From Halomonas sp. (GTDB taxonomy: Bacteria > Pseudomonadota > Gammaproteobacteria > Pseudomonadales > Halomonadaceae): a stretch of 64,000 bases of DNA. Shown here one piece after another: positions 54,028 through 63,803 of this stretch. Position numbers and translations under genes: made by a program. Within the stretch, counting starts at the first letter, position 1, and each line of letters begins with the position of its first letter. Location of the stretch: assembly GCF_017515565.1 (NCBI RefSeq), contig NZ_JAFWFN010000007.1, forward strand, positions 1 to 64,000, given 5' to 3'. The notes beneath the pieces are model-generated. The model saw nothing but the letters and a program-made list of their open reading frames with translations. It had not been told where the DNA came from and made no database searches.

Positions 54028-56580
54028 ATGCAGTTGGCCGCGTTTATAAAAATAACGAAGCAAGGCTGGCTCACCGCCCTAGTGTTAGCGCTTCTACTCC
54101 TGCCATGTATTGCCCAGGCTTCTCTGACTATCGGTGTCTTTGCCTATCGCGATGCAAGCGCTGTAGAGCAGGAGTTTGCCCCTGTGGCAGAAGCTGTGAA
54201 TAACGCTTTTCCTGAGCGGTCTGTCGAGCTTAGCGCTTTAAGCCTGGAGCAGTTAGAAGCCGCTATCGAGGCGGGAAGCCTTGATTTTGTACTCACCAAT
54301 CCGCTGCACTTTTTAACGATACGCCACCAATACGATGTAAGTGGCGCTCTGGCAACACTCTCTCGTCCTTATGCAGGGCATCGGCTTAATGCACTGGGTG
54401 GTGTCATTGTCACACATGCAGATCGTGATGCTCTTCAGCAGCTTGAAGACCTTGAAGGCTTAGTCATTGGCATGCCGGGTAAGCGTTTTCTAGGGGGCTA
54501 CCTTACGCAAGCTTATGAAATTTATCAGCATGGGTTTCGCCCAGAACGTTTTGCTATTTATCGTGAACTAGGTAGCCACGACGCCGTTATTCAAGCCCTG
54601 ATAGATAAAGACATAGATGCCGGATTTGTGAGAACGGGCACTTTGGAATTATGGCAGCAGGAGGGGAGAGCCGGAATTGATCAACTTAAAGTGTTAAACG
54701 CTCAACAGCATCTTACGTTTCCTCTAGCACACTCGACCCGCCTTTACCCTGAATGGTCATTTGCCGCGCTGCCCCGCGTCTCTGAAGAAGACAAGCGAGC
54801 GGTAAGTAGAGCGTTGCTGAACATGCTTCCCGATGCACCGTTAGGGTTTGTTGCTCCGATGGACTACCTGCGTCTTGAAGAGACGGCTAGGGCATTGCAG
54901 GTACCGCCTTATAACCCTGGAAGCGCCTCTTTGTTACTGCGTTTGCAGCGTGAATTGGGCACTTGGCTAGGGGTATTAATAGCATTATTGAGCGGCCTGT
55001 TAATTTCTTTATTGCTGCTAGGCGCACTTTATTGGCGGGGGCGTAGACACCTGGTCAAAATTAAAGAGCAGCGCCAGGCGCTTAATCATATTTTGTGGGG
55101 GACAGCGGCAGGCACCTGGGAGTGGAATGTTCAGACAGGTGAAACTCGCTTTAACGAACGCTGGGCAGAGATGGTTGGCTATCGTCTTAATGAGCTAGGC
55201 CCCACCACTATCGAAACCTGGATGCAGTTTTGCCACCCTGATGATCTAGCTCACTCTAATGCGGCGCTTCAAGACCATTTTGAGGGGCGTGTAGACAGCT
55301 ATAGCATGGAAGCGCGTATGCGCCATCGAGATGGGCACTGGATATGGGTGCATGACCGTGGCCGCATTGTGCAGCGAGATGAAGCAGGGGCACCGTTATG
55401 GATGGCAGGTACGCATACTAATATAACGTCGCGCAAAGAGGCTGAAGAAGAGGCCTTTTTCGTCACAGAGCAGCTCAAGAAGTTGGCGACGCTGCTGCCG
55501 GGTACGATTTATCAATATCGTCTTGCGCCTGATGGCCATGCCTGCTTTCCCTACGCCAGCCCAGGCATTGAGGCTATTTATGGCGTAACTGTTGAAGAAG
55601 CGGCAAGTGATATAACGCGTATATTTAACGCTATTCACCCGGATGACCGGGAGGCCGTTGCAGAAAGCATTCTGCTGTCAGCAGAGACATTGACTATTTG
55701 GCATGCCAACTACCGTGTTAACCACCCTAACGGCAAATTGCTGTGGATAGATGGCATTGCCATGCCAGAGCGTTTAAGTGATGGCGGTACCATGTGGCAC
55801 GGTTACTTACGCGATATAACCGCTGCCCATTTACTGCAAAAGGAGCGCGATGAATACCGAGAATCTTTAGAAAAATCAAACCAAGAGCTCGAGCATTTTG
55901 CTTACGCGGCATCGCATGATTTACGTCAGCCGCTGCGCATGGTGACAAGCTATGGTCAGTTACTGCAGCGTCATTTAGGCAACACGCTAGATGATGATGG
56001 CCACACGATGCTGCATTACATGCAAGACGGTGCTTCGCGCATCGATAACATGCTGCTATCGCTACTGGAGTACTCCCGTGTTGGCCGTAAAGGGCAGCCT
56101 ATGCAGGTGATGCCTCTCAAGGCATCTCTTGAAGAAGCACTCCACTTCCTCAAGCCAAGTATTGATCAAGCGCAGGCGCAGGTAAGTGTCACGGGTAGTT
56201 GGCCGGAGGTTGTCGCGAGTCCCGATGAAATGACACGGCTTTTCCAGAACCTGGTAGGCAACGCATTAAAATATTGTGCGACTGATAAACCAGTGATAAT
56301 TGAAATTGCAGTAACTGAACTCTTTGATCATTCGTGCTGGAAAATCAGTGTTTGTGATAATGGTATCGGCATTGCACCAGAGCAGATCACACGTTTATTT
56401 AAAGTGTTTCAACGTCTGCATGCCCGTGAAAAATATGAAGGCACTGGCGTAGGGCTGGCTATTTGTCGGAAGATTGTGGATCGCTATAACGGGCACGTTT
56501 GGGTAGAGTCAGCGGGAGAGGGAAAAGGCAGCTGTTTCTCCTTTACACTACCAATAAATACCGCGGAAGGAGCCGTTTAA
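54028..56580 (+). CDS. Sensor histidine kinase with PhnD-like periplasmic domain and PAS repeats
   Basis: 850 residues: signal-anchor (about 8-28), a periplasmic PhnD-like binding-protein domain (about 30-290: LTIGVFAYRDAS, DFVLTNPLHFL, VIGMPGKRFLGGYLTQAYE), membrane helix about 308-334, two PAS/PAC domains (about 350-480 and 490-600), HisKA with His630 (AYAASHDLRQPLRMV) and HATPase (NLVGNALKY, CDNGIGIAPE, GTGVGLAICRK). The binding-protein domain suggests direct sensing of a small anion, as in TtrS-like kinases. ATG 54028 with AAGGAT upstream. Its stop overlaps the next kinase (TAATG). Confidence 0.92.
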   Translation: MQLAAFIKITKQGWLTALVLALLLLPCIAQASLTIGVFAYRDASAVEQEFAPVAEAVNNAFPERSVELSALSLEQLEAAIEAGSLDFVLTNPLHFLTIRHQYDVSGALATLSRPYAGHRLNALGGVIVTHADRDALQQLEDLEGLVIGMPGKRFLGGYLTQAYEIYQHGFRPERFAIYRELGSHDAVIQALIDKDIDAGFVRTGTLELWQQEGRAGIDQLKVLNAQQHLTFPLAHSTRLYPEWSFAALPRVSEEDKRAVSRALLNMLPDAPLGFVAPMDYLRLEETARALQVPPYNPGSASLLLRLQRELGTWLGVLIALLSGLLISLLLLGALYWRGRRHLVKIKEQRQALNHILWGTAAGTWEWNVQTGETRFNERWAEMVGYRLNELGPTTIETWMQFCHPDDLAHSNAALQDHFEGRVDSYSMEARMRHRDGHWIWVHDRGRIVQRDEAGAPLWMAGTHTNITSRKEAEEEAFFVTEQLKKLATLLPGTIYQYRLAPDGHACFPYASPGIEAIYGVTVEEAASDITRIFNAIHPDDREAVAESILLSAETLTIWHANYRVNHPNGKLLWIDGIAMPERLSDGGTMWHGYLRDITAAHLLQKERDEYRESLEKSNQELEHFAYAASHDLRQPLRMVTSYGQLLQRHLGNTLDDDGHTMLHYMQDGASRIDNMLLSLLEYSRVGRKGQPMQVMPLKASLEEALHFLKPSIDQAQAQVSVTGSWPEVVASPDEMTRLFQNLVGNALKYCATDKPVIIEIAVTELFDHSCWKISVCDNGIGIAPEQITRLFKVFQRLHAREKYEGTGVGLAICRKIVDRYNGHVWVESAGEGKGSCFSFTLPINTAEGAV

Positions 56581-57887
56581 TGCAACAAGCGCTACGGCTT
56601 TTCGGCTTCCTGCTAGTGTTGTTGCTACCCATGTTTGCATGGGCCACACCAAGTTTTGATGAGTATTTTGAACGTCACTCAGCCCCTATGTGGATGATTG
56701 ACACCACGAGTGGAGACATCGTACGCGCCAACGCCGCTGCTTATGAATTTTATGGCTACGATGATCTTGAACAGCGAAATATCAGCCAAATTAACATGCT
56801 GACACCTGCGCAAATACAAGATGAAATCGCCCGCGCGCGCGACCGCTCTGCCAATCACCTTTTTATGCGTCACCAGCTTTCCGATGGCACCGTGAAAGTT
56901 GTGGGTATTTATACTCAACGGCATGATGTTGGTGACCGTGAGGTGCTGATATCTTCAATTTATGACACAAGTGAGTTCGAAAGCTCTGCTGAGCGGCACT
57001 ATATTAAAAGCGTTGAGCAGCAAGTAGATCTTCAGACCGCAGCATTGATAGCTGCTGAGCGCAGGACAAGATGGATAAGCTTAATCGCTATTTCTGCACA
57101 GGCGTTGTTCATACTTTTACTGATCATGATGGTTATCCGGCTACGTAAAGCCAAGAAAGATAATGAACAGCTGATTGATGCGCTTTCTCACCAAAATAGT
57201 GATTTGGAAAGGCTGGGGCATGTGATGGCCCACCATTTTCAAGAGCCTAGCCGACGCTTAATTAGCTTTTCACAGCAGTTAAAGCGGGACATTGTTGCCA
57301 CTGCTTCCCCAAATACGGCAATGGCTGTTCATTTCATAAGCACGCAGTCTCAGCGTTTAAGTGAACTCGTTTCAGATGTGCAGCGCTATTTAAGCCTGGG
57401 CACCGTTCCACCAGTATTCGAGCTGTTAGATACCCAGTCAATCTTGCAAGACGTATATCAGACGGAAGACCTGTTAGCGCCCCTGCGGCTAGAGAGCGAG
57501 CTGGAGATTTCCACACCGCTGCCCCGTGTATATTTTGATAAGAAACAGCTAAGCCTTATTTTTAAAATATTGCTGCACAATGCTTGGCAGTATCGCTGCA
57601 AAGATAGGCCGGTAAGAGTCGTTATCAGTGGGTTGAAAGTAGGCGACCGGGTGCGTTTTCGGGTAGAAGATAATGGCCAAGGGGTTGCGCCTGAATACCG
57701 TAAGCAGATTTTCGATATGTTCTCGCGGCTAGTGCCTAATAACGAAGAGTACCCAGGGACAGGGATGGGGTTAGCGCTGGTGGCCAAAGCACTTAGAAAA
57801 ACAAACAGCCGTATAAGCATTGAAGATGGCCCCCAAGGGGGTGCTTGTTTTATATTTGATTTGCCTGCGGTAGGGAGTGAAAAATGA
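56580..57887 (+). CDS. Sensor histidine kinase with periplasmic PAS domain and altered H-box
   Basis: 435 residues: signal peptide/anchor (1-23), a PAS-like domain (about 28-140, APMWMIDTTSGDIVRANAAA) that lies outside the cytoplasm by topology, a membrane helix about 168-190, coiled coil, a HisKA-like region with VMAHHFQEPSRRL where His218 is followed by His-Phe instead of the usual Asp-Leu, and an HATPase domain (LHNAWQYR, EDNGQGVAPE, GTGMGLALVAKAL). The altered residue after the phospho-His may weaken autophosphorylation. AGGAG precedes the start; the gene overlaps both neighbours (TAATG and ATGA). Confidence 0.85.
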   Translation: MQQALRLFGFLLVLLLPMFAWATPSFDEYFERHSAPMWMIDTTSGDIVRANAAAYEFYGYDDLEQRNISQINMLTPAQIQDEIARARDRSANHLFMRHQLSDGTVKVVGIYTQRHDVGDREVLISSIYDTSEFESSAERHYIKSVEQQVDLQTAALIAAERRTRWISLIAISAQALFILLLIMMVIRLRKAKKDNEQLIDALSHQNSDLERLGHVMAHHFQEPSRRLISFSQQLKRDIVATASPNTAMAVHFISTQSQRLSELVSDVQRYLSLGTVPPVFELLDTQSILQDVYQTEDLLAPLRLESELEISTPLPRVYFDKKQLSLIFKILLHNAWQYRCKDRPVRVVISGLKVGDRVRFRVEDNGQGVAPEYRKQIFDMFSRLVPNNEEYPGTGMGLALVAKALRKTNSRISIEDGPQGGACFIFDLPAVGSEK

Positions 57888-58315
57888 CGCGCGCGCAGTT
57901 TAAGGTATTGCTGGTGGAAGATGAACCCGCTGATGTTCACCTCACTAAAATGGCATTTAATGAAGGTAAGGTGCTGGTGGATGTCCATGATGTCGGGGAT
58001 GGTGTAGAGGCATTGGCATTTTTAAAGCAGGAAGCCCCTTATCAGGACGCGCCAAAGCCGGACTTAATTCTTTTGGATCTTAATATGCCGCGCATGGATG
58101 GCAAAACATTTCTAAAAAAATTTAAAACTTTGGAAACACTTCGTCAAATACCGGTGGTCGTCTTAACCACGTCGGAAGCAGAGTCTGATGTTATTGACTC
58201 TTATGATCTTGGCGCCTCGGGATTTATTGTTAAGCCCGTTGATATAGATCAGTTTATTAACGCTATCCAGGCGCTAGAAGAGTACTGGCTGACGTTGGTG
58301 CGAAGGCCGTCGTAA
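57884..58315 (+). CDS. Single-domain response regulator (Rcp1-like)
   Basis: 143-residue receiver domain without output domain. Acidic pocket VEDEP (11-15), phospho-acceptor Asp65 (LLDLNMPRMDG), and Lys in FIVKPVD; the LRQIPVVVLTTSEAE stretch and the C-terminal FINAIQALEEYWL tail are typical of the Rcp1 group that pairs with DLRQPLR-type kinases such as the one at 54028. Start overlaps the preceding kinase stop by four bases. Confidence 0.9.
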   Translation: MTRAQFKVLLVEDEPADVHLTKMAFNEGKVLVDVHDVGDGVEALAFLKQEAPYQDAPKPDLILLDLNMPRMDGKTFLKKFKTLETLRQIPVVVLTTSEAESDVIDSYDLGASGFIVKPVDIDQFINAIQALEEYWLTLVRRPS

Positions 58316-58705
58316 AAAGGCGGATGTTGTTTCTCTAAAACGCGCCAGAAGCTTCCTGTTAATCATCATTGTGAATGCTCATGCGATATTGTGAGAACAC
58401 TTCTAGTAAATTTATGGGGCATCTACGTCAGCATAAATTTTATGTGGTTAGCTTTATTAGAGTAGCCTTAAATTAAGCGGGCTATCATCAACATAGTTAG
58501 CTCGTTATGGAATGCGCTCACCTCGATGGTGAGTCCTGCGCTGGCGAAGTAGGTCTAATAATTTGTAATGAGTCGTATTTTCTAAGAGTATTAGATAAAT
58601 GCTTCTATTAAGATCATTGATGGTGTGTAGTGATTTTTGAGTGCTATTCGTGAATGCGGGCGAAAATGTTAATCCTGCTGATAAAAAATAAGCGTAGAGG
58701 CTACG
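58316..58705. other. AT-rich intergenic region before cheZ
   Basis: 390 bases without a credible gene. It holds two perfect inverted repeats: AAATTTATG/CATAAATTT (58408-58416 and 58432-58440) and CTCACC/GGTGAG (58517-58522 and 58528-58533). Neither is followed by a U-tract. GCTGATAA near 58677 resembles a sigma28 -10 element, but no TAAA stands 15 bases ahead. No other signal is recognised. Confidence 0.4.
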
Positions 58706-59392
58706 ATGAGCACGACTAAGAATGCCCACGATTCGACAATGCCGTCGGTGTTGGGAAAGCACGACAGTGCTGATGACATGATTCACCGCATAGGCTTTGT
58801 AACTCGCCTGTTGCGCGACAGCATGAAAGAGCTGGGGTTAGATCAGCAGATATCCCAAGCGGCGCAGGCGATCCCTGATGCCAATGACCGGCTTAGCTAT
58901 GTGGCGGCGATGACAGAGCAGGCAGCTGAGCGTGCTTTAAATGCTGTTGAGCGAGCCCAGCCGTTACAAGATGACCTTGAGAGTGCTGGCGATGCGCTTA
59001 GCCAGCGCTGGCAGTTGGCGGCTGCCGCCTTGGCCAAGGTGGAAGGTGATACTTCGCTTATCGAAGATACTCAGCATTATTTAAGCAAGACGCTGCCTGA
59101 TGCCACCAGCGCCACGCAAAAAGAGCTGCTAGAAATCATGATGGCGCAAGACTTCCAAGATCTCACCGGCCAAGTGATCAAGAAGATGATGGAAGTCATC
59201 AAGCTTATCGAAGAGCAGTTGGTTCAGGTACTGGTGGATAATGTCCCGAATGTAACCGATGGGGTTAAGGCAGAAGATAACCGTGACGAGCATGCCAAGC
59301 TGCGAAATGGACCGCAGGTCAGTCAAAACAAGACCGATGTAGTGGCGGGACAAGACCAGGTTGATGACTTACTTGATGAGCTAGGCTTTTAA
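58706..59392 (+). CDS. cheZ: Chemotaxis phosphatase CheZ
   Basis: Dephosphorylates CheY-P. 228 residues, almost entirely helical. The active-site helix has MMAQDFQDLTGQVIKKM with the Asp and Gln pair equivalent to E. coli Asp143/Gln147, and the C-terminal CheY-binding peptide QDQVDDLLDELGF is intact. AGAGG precedes the ATG. It is not next to cheY, cheA or flagellar genes in this window; its immediate upstream neighbour is a single-domain response regulator. Confidence 0.92.
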   Translation: MSTTKNAHDSTMPSVLGKHDSADDMIHRIGFVTRLLRDSMKELGLDQQISQAAQAIPDANDRLSYVAAMTEQAAERALNAVERAQPLQDDLESAGDALSQRWQLAAAALAKVEGDTSLIEDTQHYLSKTLPDATSATQKELLEIMMAQDFQDLTGQVIKKMMEVIKLIEEQLVQVLVDNVPNVTDGVKAEDNRDEHAKLRNGPQVSQNKTDVVAGQDQVDDLLDELGF

Positions 59393-59422
59393 CCGCGCCT
59401 AGCTTCTAGGCCAGGCGCGGTT
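59391..59422 (+). terminator. Hairpin at the end of cheZ
   Basis: AACCGCGCC (59391-59399) pairs perfectly with GGCGCGGTT (59414-59422); the stem begins inside the stop codon. No U-tract follows, so termination efficiency is unclear. Confidence 0.5.
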
Positions 59423-59438
59423 GGCAGTAGCGTCAATG

Positions 59439-60083
59439 TTAATCGCCCCCTTTCGCCGCCTGCTCTTTTTCTATGGCGCGCGCCAGCGCGGGGCGAGCCG
59501 CATGGTGGGCGTGGTAGGTCGCGAACGGCTCGGGTAAGCGGTGTTTCATACTGGCTGCCCAGCTCAATGTGTGGGTAAGAAATAAGTCTGCCAGGGTGAA
59601 AGTATCGCCCACTAAGGTTTTCTGGTCGTTGTTGGCCTGGCCATTGTTATAGCGTCGCTCAAGCGCGTGTAGTGCGCGCTGGAACTCCCACGCGGCGGTG
59701 GGTAAAACCGCGGGCACACGCCGTTCTTGGGGCAGGGCAAACTTATGTTTGGCCTGGAGCCACAGCGGCTGCTCAACTTCAGTGATGATAAAGCTCAACC
59801 ATTGATCTACCTGCGCCCGTTCAGCGGCGCTTTTCGGCAGTAAGTCAGCGTCACCGTACTGCTCTGCTAAGTAGCGGCAGATCGAAGCGGATTCAAATAG
59901 GCTTAGCTCACCATCTTCAAGTACCGGCACTTTGCCATCCGGGTGGCGGGCCAGGTGCTCTGCCGTTTGGCCTTCACCCTTATCCAGCGCCACGTGGTGG
60001 CACTGATACGCAAGGCCAAGCTCTTCAAGCGTCCAGGCCACCCGCAGCGAGCGGGAGTTAGGAAAGCTGTACAGCGTGATCAT
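59439..60083 (-). CDS. Glutathione S-transferase family protein
   Basis: 214 residues. Thioredoxin-like N-terminal domain (LYSFPNSRSLRVAWTLEELG, GKVPVLEDGELSLFESASIC in part) with the Ser in PNSRSLR as likely catalytic residue, and a helical C-terminal domain with FTLADLFLTHTLSWA. AAGGAG precedes the ATG. Substrate unknown. Confidence 0.86.
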   Translation of the reverse strand: MITLYSFPNSRSLRVAWTLEELGLAYQCHHVALDKGEGQTAEHLARHPDGKVPVLEDGELSLFESASICRYLAEQYGDADLLPKSAAERAQVDQWLSFIITEVEQPLWLQAKHKFALPQERRVPAVLPTAAWEFQRALHALERRYNNGQANNDQKTLVGDTFTLADLFLTHTLSWAASMKHRLPEPFATYHAHHAARPALARAIEKEQAAKGGD

Positions 60084-60148
60084 TAGGCGGCTCCTTTGAC
60101 ATGCAGTAGAGCATTCACTTTAGTCAGAGCATTATCCTCTGTCACCAC

Positions 60149-60910
60149 CTACTGCCCCCGGGCGCTACGAATACGCTCGTAGGCGTTACCAATCTCGCTG
60201 GTGCGGGCCTGGGCAACTTCGCGCATGCTTTCGGGAAGCCCTTTGCCAGCCAGTTTGTCTGGGTGGTTTTGGCTCATTAGGCGGCGGTAAGCCTTTTTGA
60301 TCTCGGTATCGCTGGCATCTTCACTGACCCCCAGCACTTGATACGCATCTTTAAGCGCCTCTTCGCTGGAGCCCTGGGAGTTGGCGGCTGCGCCGTGCAG
60401 CATTGCTTCGATTTGTTGAACTTCGGCTTCGCTGCAGCCAACACCCCGGGCCACACGTAGAATCATTTCGTGCTCGGCGGGGTGGAGAACGCCGTCGGCA
60501 GCAATGGCGGTGAGCTGAACCTGCAAAAATACCTGACGTAAAATTGGCTGACGCTGGGTGAGGCGGTTGACGTTGGCGAGCTCTGCATCAAGATTGAAAT
60601 CGTCGGCGCGGCCGCGCTCAAAGGCGGCACGCGCTTTGGCGCGCTGTTCACCCTGTAGGTGCATTTGGTCGAACAGCTTTTCGGCTACGTCCAGTTCGCC
60701 ATCCGTGACCTTGCCGTCGGCTTGGCACAGGCAGCCCATCACCGAAAAGATCGACTCCAGAAAGCCCTCTTGGATTTGCATTCGCGCGATGGTTAAGCGG
60801 CGTTTGATGCGCCGTCCCAGCCACCAGCCTAAAACACCCCCTGTAAGCAAGCCCCAAGAACCGCCAATGGCGAGGCCAATCAGGCCAAACAGAATAATTA
60901 GAAATAGCAT
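60149..60910 (-). CDS. djlA: DjlA-like membrane-anchored DnaJ co-chaperone
   Basis: 253 residues: N-terminal membrane helix with Gly-rich LIGLAIGGSWGLLTGG (about 3-30), a TerB-like helical domain (about 50-165) with two DGKVT/DGVLHPAE acidic loops, and a C-terminal J domain with NHPDK holding the HPD motif. In E. coli DjlA stimulates DnaK and influences capsule signalling. Lies just after dxs on the same strand, 30 bases downstream. Confidence 0.88.
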   Translation of the reverse strand: MLFLIILFGLIGLAIGGSWGLLTGGVLGWWLGRRIKRRLTIARMQIQEGFLESIFSVMGCLCQADGKVTDGELDVAEKLFDQMHLQGEQRAKARAAFERGRADDFNLDAELANVNRLTQRQPILRQVFLQVQLTAIAADGVLHPAEHEMILRVARGVGCSEAEVQQIEAMLHGAAANSQGSSEEALKDAYQVLGVSEDASDTEIKKAYRRLMSQNHPDKLAGKGLPESMREVAQARTSEIGNAYERIRSARGQ

Positions 60911-60940
60911 TGCATTCTCAAATATTTAAACGTCAAAAGG

Positions 60941-62863
60941 TCACGGCAGTCGGGCGCGAATAGCGTGTTCAATGCCTGCTGCATCCAACCCGCAGTCGCG
61001 TAAAAGCTCGGCGGGGGTTCCGTGTTCAACAAAGGCGTCCGGCAGGCCTAAATTCAGCACCTCCACTTGAACGCCTTCGGCGTGGAGGAGTTCATTCACT
61101 GCACTGCCCGCGCCACCGGCAATCACGTTCTCTTCCAGGGTGACGAGCAGTTCGTGCTCGTCAGCGGCGAGCAGCACGGCATCGCGGTCAAGCGGTTTAA
61201 TTGACCGCATATTGATGTGGGTGGCATTGAGGTTTTCAGCCACTTCGGCGGCGGCGCTATTAACACTGCCAAACGCCAGCAGCGCGATACGCACTCCGTC
61301 GCTTGAGGCGTGGCGGCGCACCTCGGCCTTGCCGATGGCTAGCGGCTCCAGATGCGTGGGAATGTCGACGCCGGGGCCGCTTCCTCTCGGATAGCGTACG
61401 GCGGCTGGGCCAGGGTGGTGATACGCGGCGCTAAGCAGGGCGCGGCACTCGGCCTCATCAGCAGGGGCTAAAATCACCATGCCGGGCACACAGCGTAAAA
61501 ATGAAAGATCCATACTGCCGTGGTGCGTAGGCCCGTCTTCCCCTACTAACCCTGCACGGTCAATCGCGAAGGTGACATCCAGATTCTGTACGGCCACATC
61601 GTGAATCAACTGGTCGTAGCCGCGCTGTAAAAAGGTGGAGTAGATCGCCACCACCGGTTTCATGCCTTCGCAGGCCATACCCGCTGCCAAGGTAACGGCG
61701 TGCTGCTCGGCAATGGCGACATCAAAGTAGCGCTCAGGGTAGGCTTGGGAAAAGCGAATTAAATCTGAGCCTTCGCGCATGGCGGGAGTAATGCCCATCA
61801 GCCGCGGGTCGGCGGCGGCCATATCGTATAGCCAGTCACCAAATACGTTGCAGTATTTCTTTGGGCTCTGTTTTGGCGCTACCGGCTTTTTCACCAGCGC
61901 TGCTTTGGCGATGTCGCTAGGTTTTTCCAGCTTTGTGATGGCGTGATAACCAATCTGGTCAGCTTCAGCGGGTAAGAAGCCTTTGCCTTTGACGGTTTTA
62001 ATGTGCAGGAACTGCGGACCATCTTCATCGCGCAGGTTGTGCAGCGTGCTGGTTAGCGCGTCCAAATCGTGGCCGTCGATGGGGCCGACGTAGTTAAAGC
62101 CCATCTCTTCAAACAGTGTGGCGGGGCTCACCATGCCTTTCATGTGCTCTTCGGTGCGCCGAGCAAGCTCGAGGGCGCCGGGCAGGTGAGAAAGCACCTT
62201 TTTGCTCTCTTCGCGCATTTTGAGATAGGGCTTGCTGGACAGCACGCGCGCGAGGTACGTCGCAATGCCACCGACGTTTTCAGAAATCGACATTTCGTTG
62301 TCGTTCAGCACCACCAGCAGGTTGGCGTTAACGTGACCGGCATGGGCCAGTGCTTCAAACGCCATGCCTGCGGTTAGCGCGCCGTCGCCAATAACCGCAC
62401 ACACCCTGCGTGGGTTGCCTTGCGCTTGAGCGGCCAGCGCCATGCCAAGGGCCGCGGAAATTGAGGTGCTGGAGTGGCCGACGCCAAAGGTGTCGTACTC
62501 AGACTCTGCCCGGTGGGGAAATGCCGCAAGGCCGCCGTGCTGGCGAATACTGAGCATCGCTTCGCGGCGCCCCGTGAGAATCTTATGGGGGTAAGCTTGA
62601 TGGCCCACATCCCACACTAGGCGGTCTTTAGGGGTATGAAAAGCGTGGTGCAGCGCTACGCTAAGCTCCACTACGCCGAGGCCTGCGCCAAAGTGGCCGC
62701 CGGAAACGCCCACGCTATACAGCAGGTAAGCGCGCAGCTCGTCTGCCAGCTGGGCAAGCTGCTTACTATTCATGGCGCGCAGGGCTGCAGGGTGCTCAAA
62801 GGAGTCGAGCAGCGGCGTCGCTGGGCGCTCGCGGGGTATCTCGTCGAACAGCTTCATAGGCAT
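60941..62863 (-). CDS. dxs: 1-deoxy-D-xylulose-5-phosphate synthase
   Basis: First enzyme of the MEP isoprenoid pathway and source of DXP for thiamine thiazole and pyridoxine. 640 residues; thiamine-diphosphate motif [14 protein letters not shown]...[12 protein letters not shown], transketolase segment [17 protein letters not shown] and [12 protein letters not shown]. Start at 62863 or at an ATG two codons later (62857); neither has a strong ribosome site. Third gene of xseB-ispA-dxs. Confidence 0.96.
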   Translation of the reverse strand: MPMKLFDEIPRERPATPLLDSFEHPAALRAMNSKQLAQLADELRAYLLYSVGVSGGHFGAGLGVVELSVALHHAFHTPKDRLVWDVGHQAYPHKILTGRREAMLSIRQHGGLAAFPHRAESEYDTFGVGHSSTSISAALGMALAAQAQGNPRRVCAVIGDGALTAGMAFEALAHAGHVNANLLVVLNDNEMSISENVGGIATYLARVLSSKPYLKMREESKKVLSHLPGALELARRTEEHMKGMVSPATLFEEMGFNYVGPIDGHDLDALTSTLHNLRDEDGPQFLHIKTVKGKGFLPAEADQIGYHAITKLEKPSDIAKAALVKKPVAPKQSPKKYCNVFGDWLYDMAAADPRLMGITPAMREGSDLIRFSQAYPERYFDVAIAEQHAVTLAAGMACEGMKPVVAIYSTFLQRGYDQLIHDVAVQNLDVTFAIDRAGLVGEDGPTHHGSMDLSFLRCVPGMVILAPADEAECRALLSAAYHHPGPAAVRYPRGSGPGVDIPTHLEPLAIGKAEVRRHASSDGVRIALLAFGSVNSAAAEVAENLNATHINMRSIKPLDRDAVLLAADEHELLVTLEENVIAGGAGSAVNELLHAEGVQVEVLNLGLPDAFVEHGTPAELLRDCGLDAAGIEHAIRARLP

Positions 62864-62909
62864 GTTTTCATGGGTATTATGTAGTTAAGGACATCGTTAA
62901 GGGCATCGT

Positions 62910-63803
62910 TTAGTGGTCGCGCTCGATCATATAGTGGGCAAGATCGGCCAGCGGTGCGGCTCGCTCACCCAGCGGGGCGAGGGCGGCAATGGCCTCATCA
63001 ATCAGCGCCTGTGCTTTGCGCTGTGCGCCCGCAAGCCCCAGCAGGCTAGGATAAGTGGGCTTGGCGCGGGCGGCATCGGCACCGGATGCTTTACCCAGCG
63101 TGGCGGTATCGCCCGTTACGTCCAGCACATCATCGTGAATCTGGAAGGCTAGACCAATGGCGCGGGCGTAGCGAATTAATGCGCTTAAGCGCGGGTCCTG
63201 TTCTTCAACGGCGGCGAGCCCACCGAGGCGTACAGCGGCCACAATGAGCGCGCCGGTTTTATGGCTGTGCATGTGCGCTAGCGCGTCGACATCTGGGTGG
63301 CCGCCCACGGCGGCAAGGTCCAGTGCTTGGCCTGCGACCATACCTTCTCGACCCGAAGCAACAGCCAGCGTGGTCACCATACTGCCAAGCCGGGGGTGCG
63401 GGCGGCGGGCGAGCACTTCAAACGCCAACGCTTGTAGCGCATCGCCGGCCAGAATAGCGGTAGCTTCATCGAAGGCTTTATGTACCGTTGGTTGGCCGCG
63501 GCGCAAGTCGTCGTCGTCCATGGCGGGTAAATCGTCATGGATTAGCGAGTAAGCGTGAATCAGTTCAATAGCCGCCGCCGGGGCATCCAGGGCCTCATTA
63601 TCAGCGCCCAGGGCCTGCCCTGAGAGATACACCAGCAGCGGGCGCAGGCGTTTGCCGCCTACCAGCAGCCCGTGGCGCATGGCGGCTTCCAGGCGCGGAT
63701 CAACGGCGCGGTGGCTGTCGAATAGCGCGGCAAGCGTGGCGTCTACCCGGGCGTTGCTGGTTTGGCGCAGGGTGGTTAGCCGTGCTGGGTTAGCGGTTAC
63801 CAT
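62910..63803 (-). CDS. ispA: Farnesyl diphosphate synthase (short-chain polyprenyl synthase)
   Basis: Condenses IPP with DMAPP/GPP. 297 residues with the first Asp-rich motif [23 protein letters not shown] near the N-terminus and the second Asp-rich motif [13 protein letters not shown]. Overlaps the end of xseB by seven bases; dxs begins 46 bases downstream. Confidence 0.96.
   Translation of the reverse strand: MVTANPARLTTLRQTSNARVDATLAALFDSHRAVDPRLEAAMRHGLLVGGKRLRPLLVYLSGQALGADNEALDAPAAAIELIHAYSLIHDDLPAMDDDDLRRGQPTVHKAFDEATAILAGDALQALAFEVLARRPHPRLGSMVTTLAVASGREGMVAGQALDLAAVGGHPDVDALAHMHSHKTGALIVAAVRLGGLAAVEEQDPRLSALIRYARAIGLAFQIHDDVLDVTGDTATLGKASGADAARAKPTYPSLLGLAGAQRKAQALIDEAIAALAPLGERAAPLADLAHYMIERDH

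Noticed and set aside
58677..58684. Sigma28 promoter for cheZ (GCTGATAA)
   Set aside because: The -10-like octamer lacks a TAAA element 15 bases upstream, unlike the two chemoreceptor promoters in this window.
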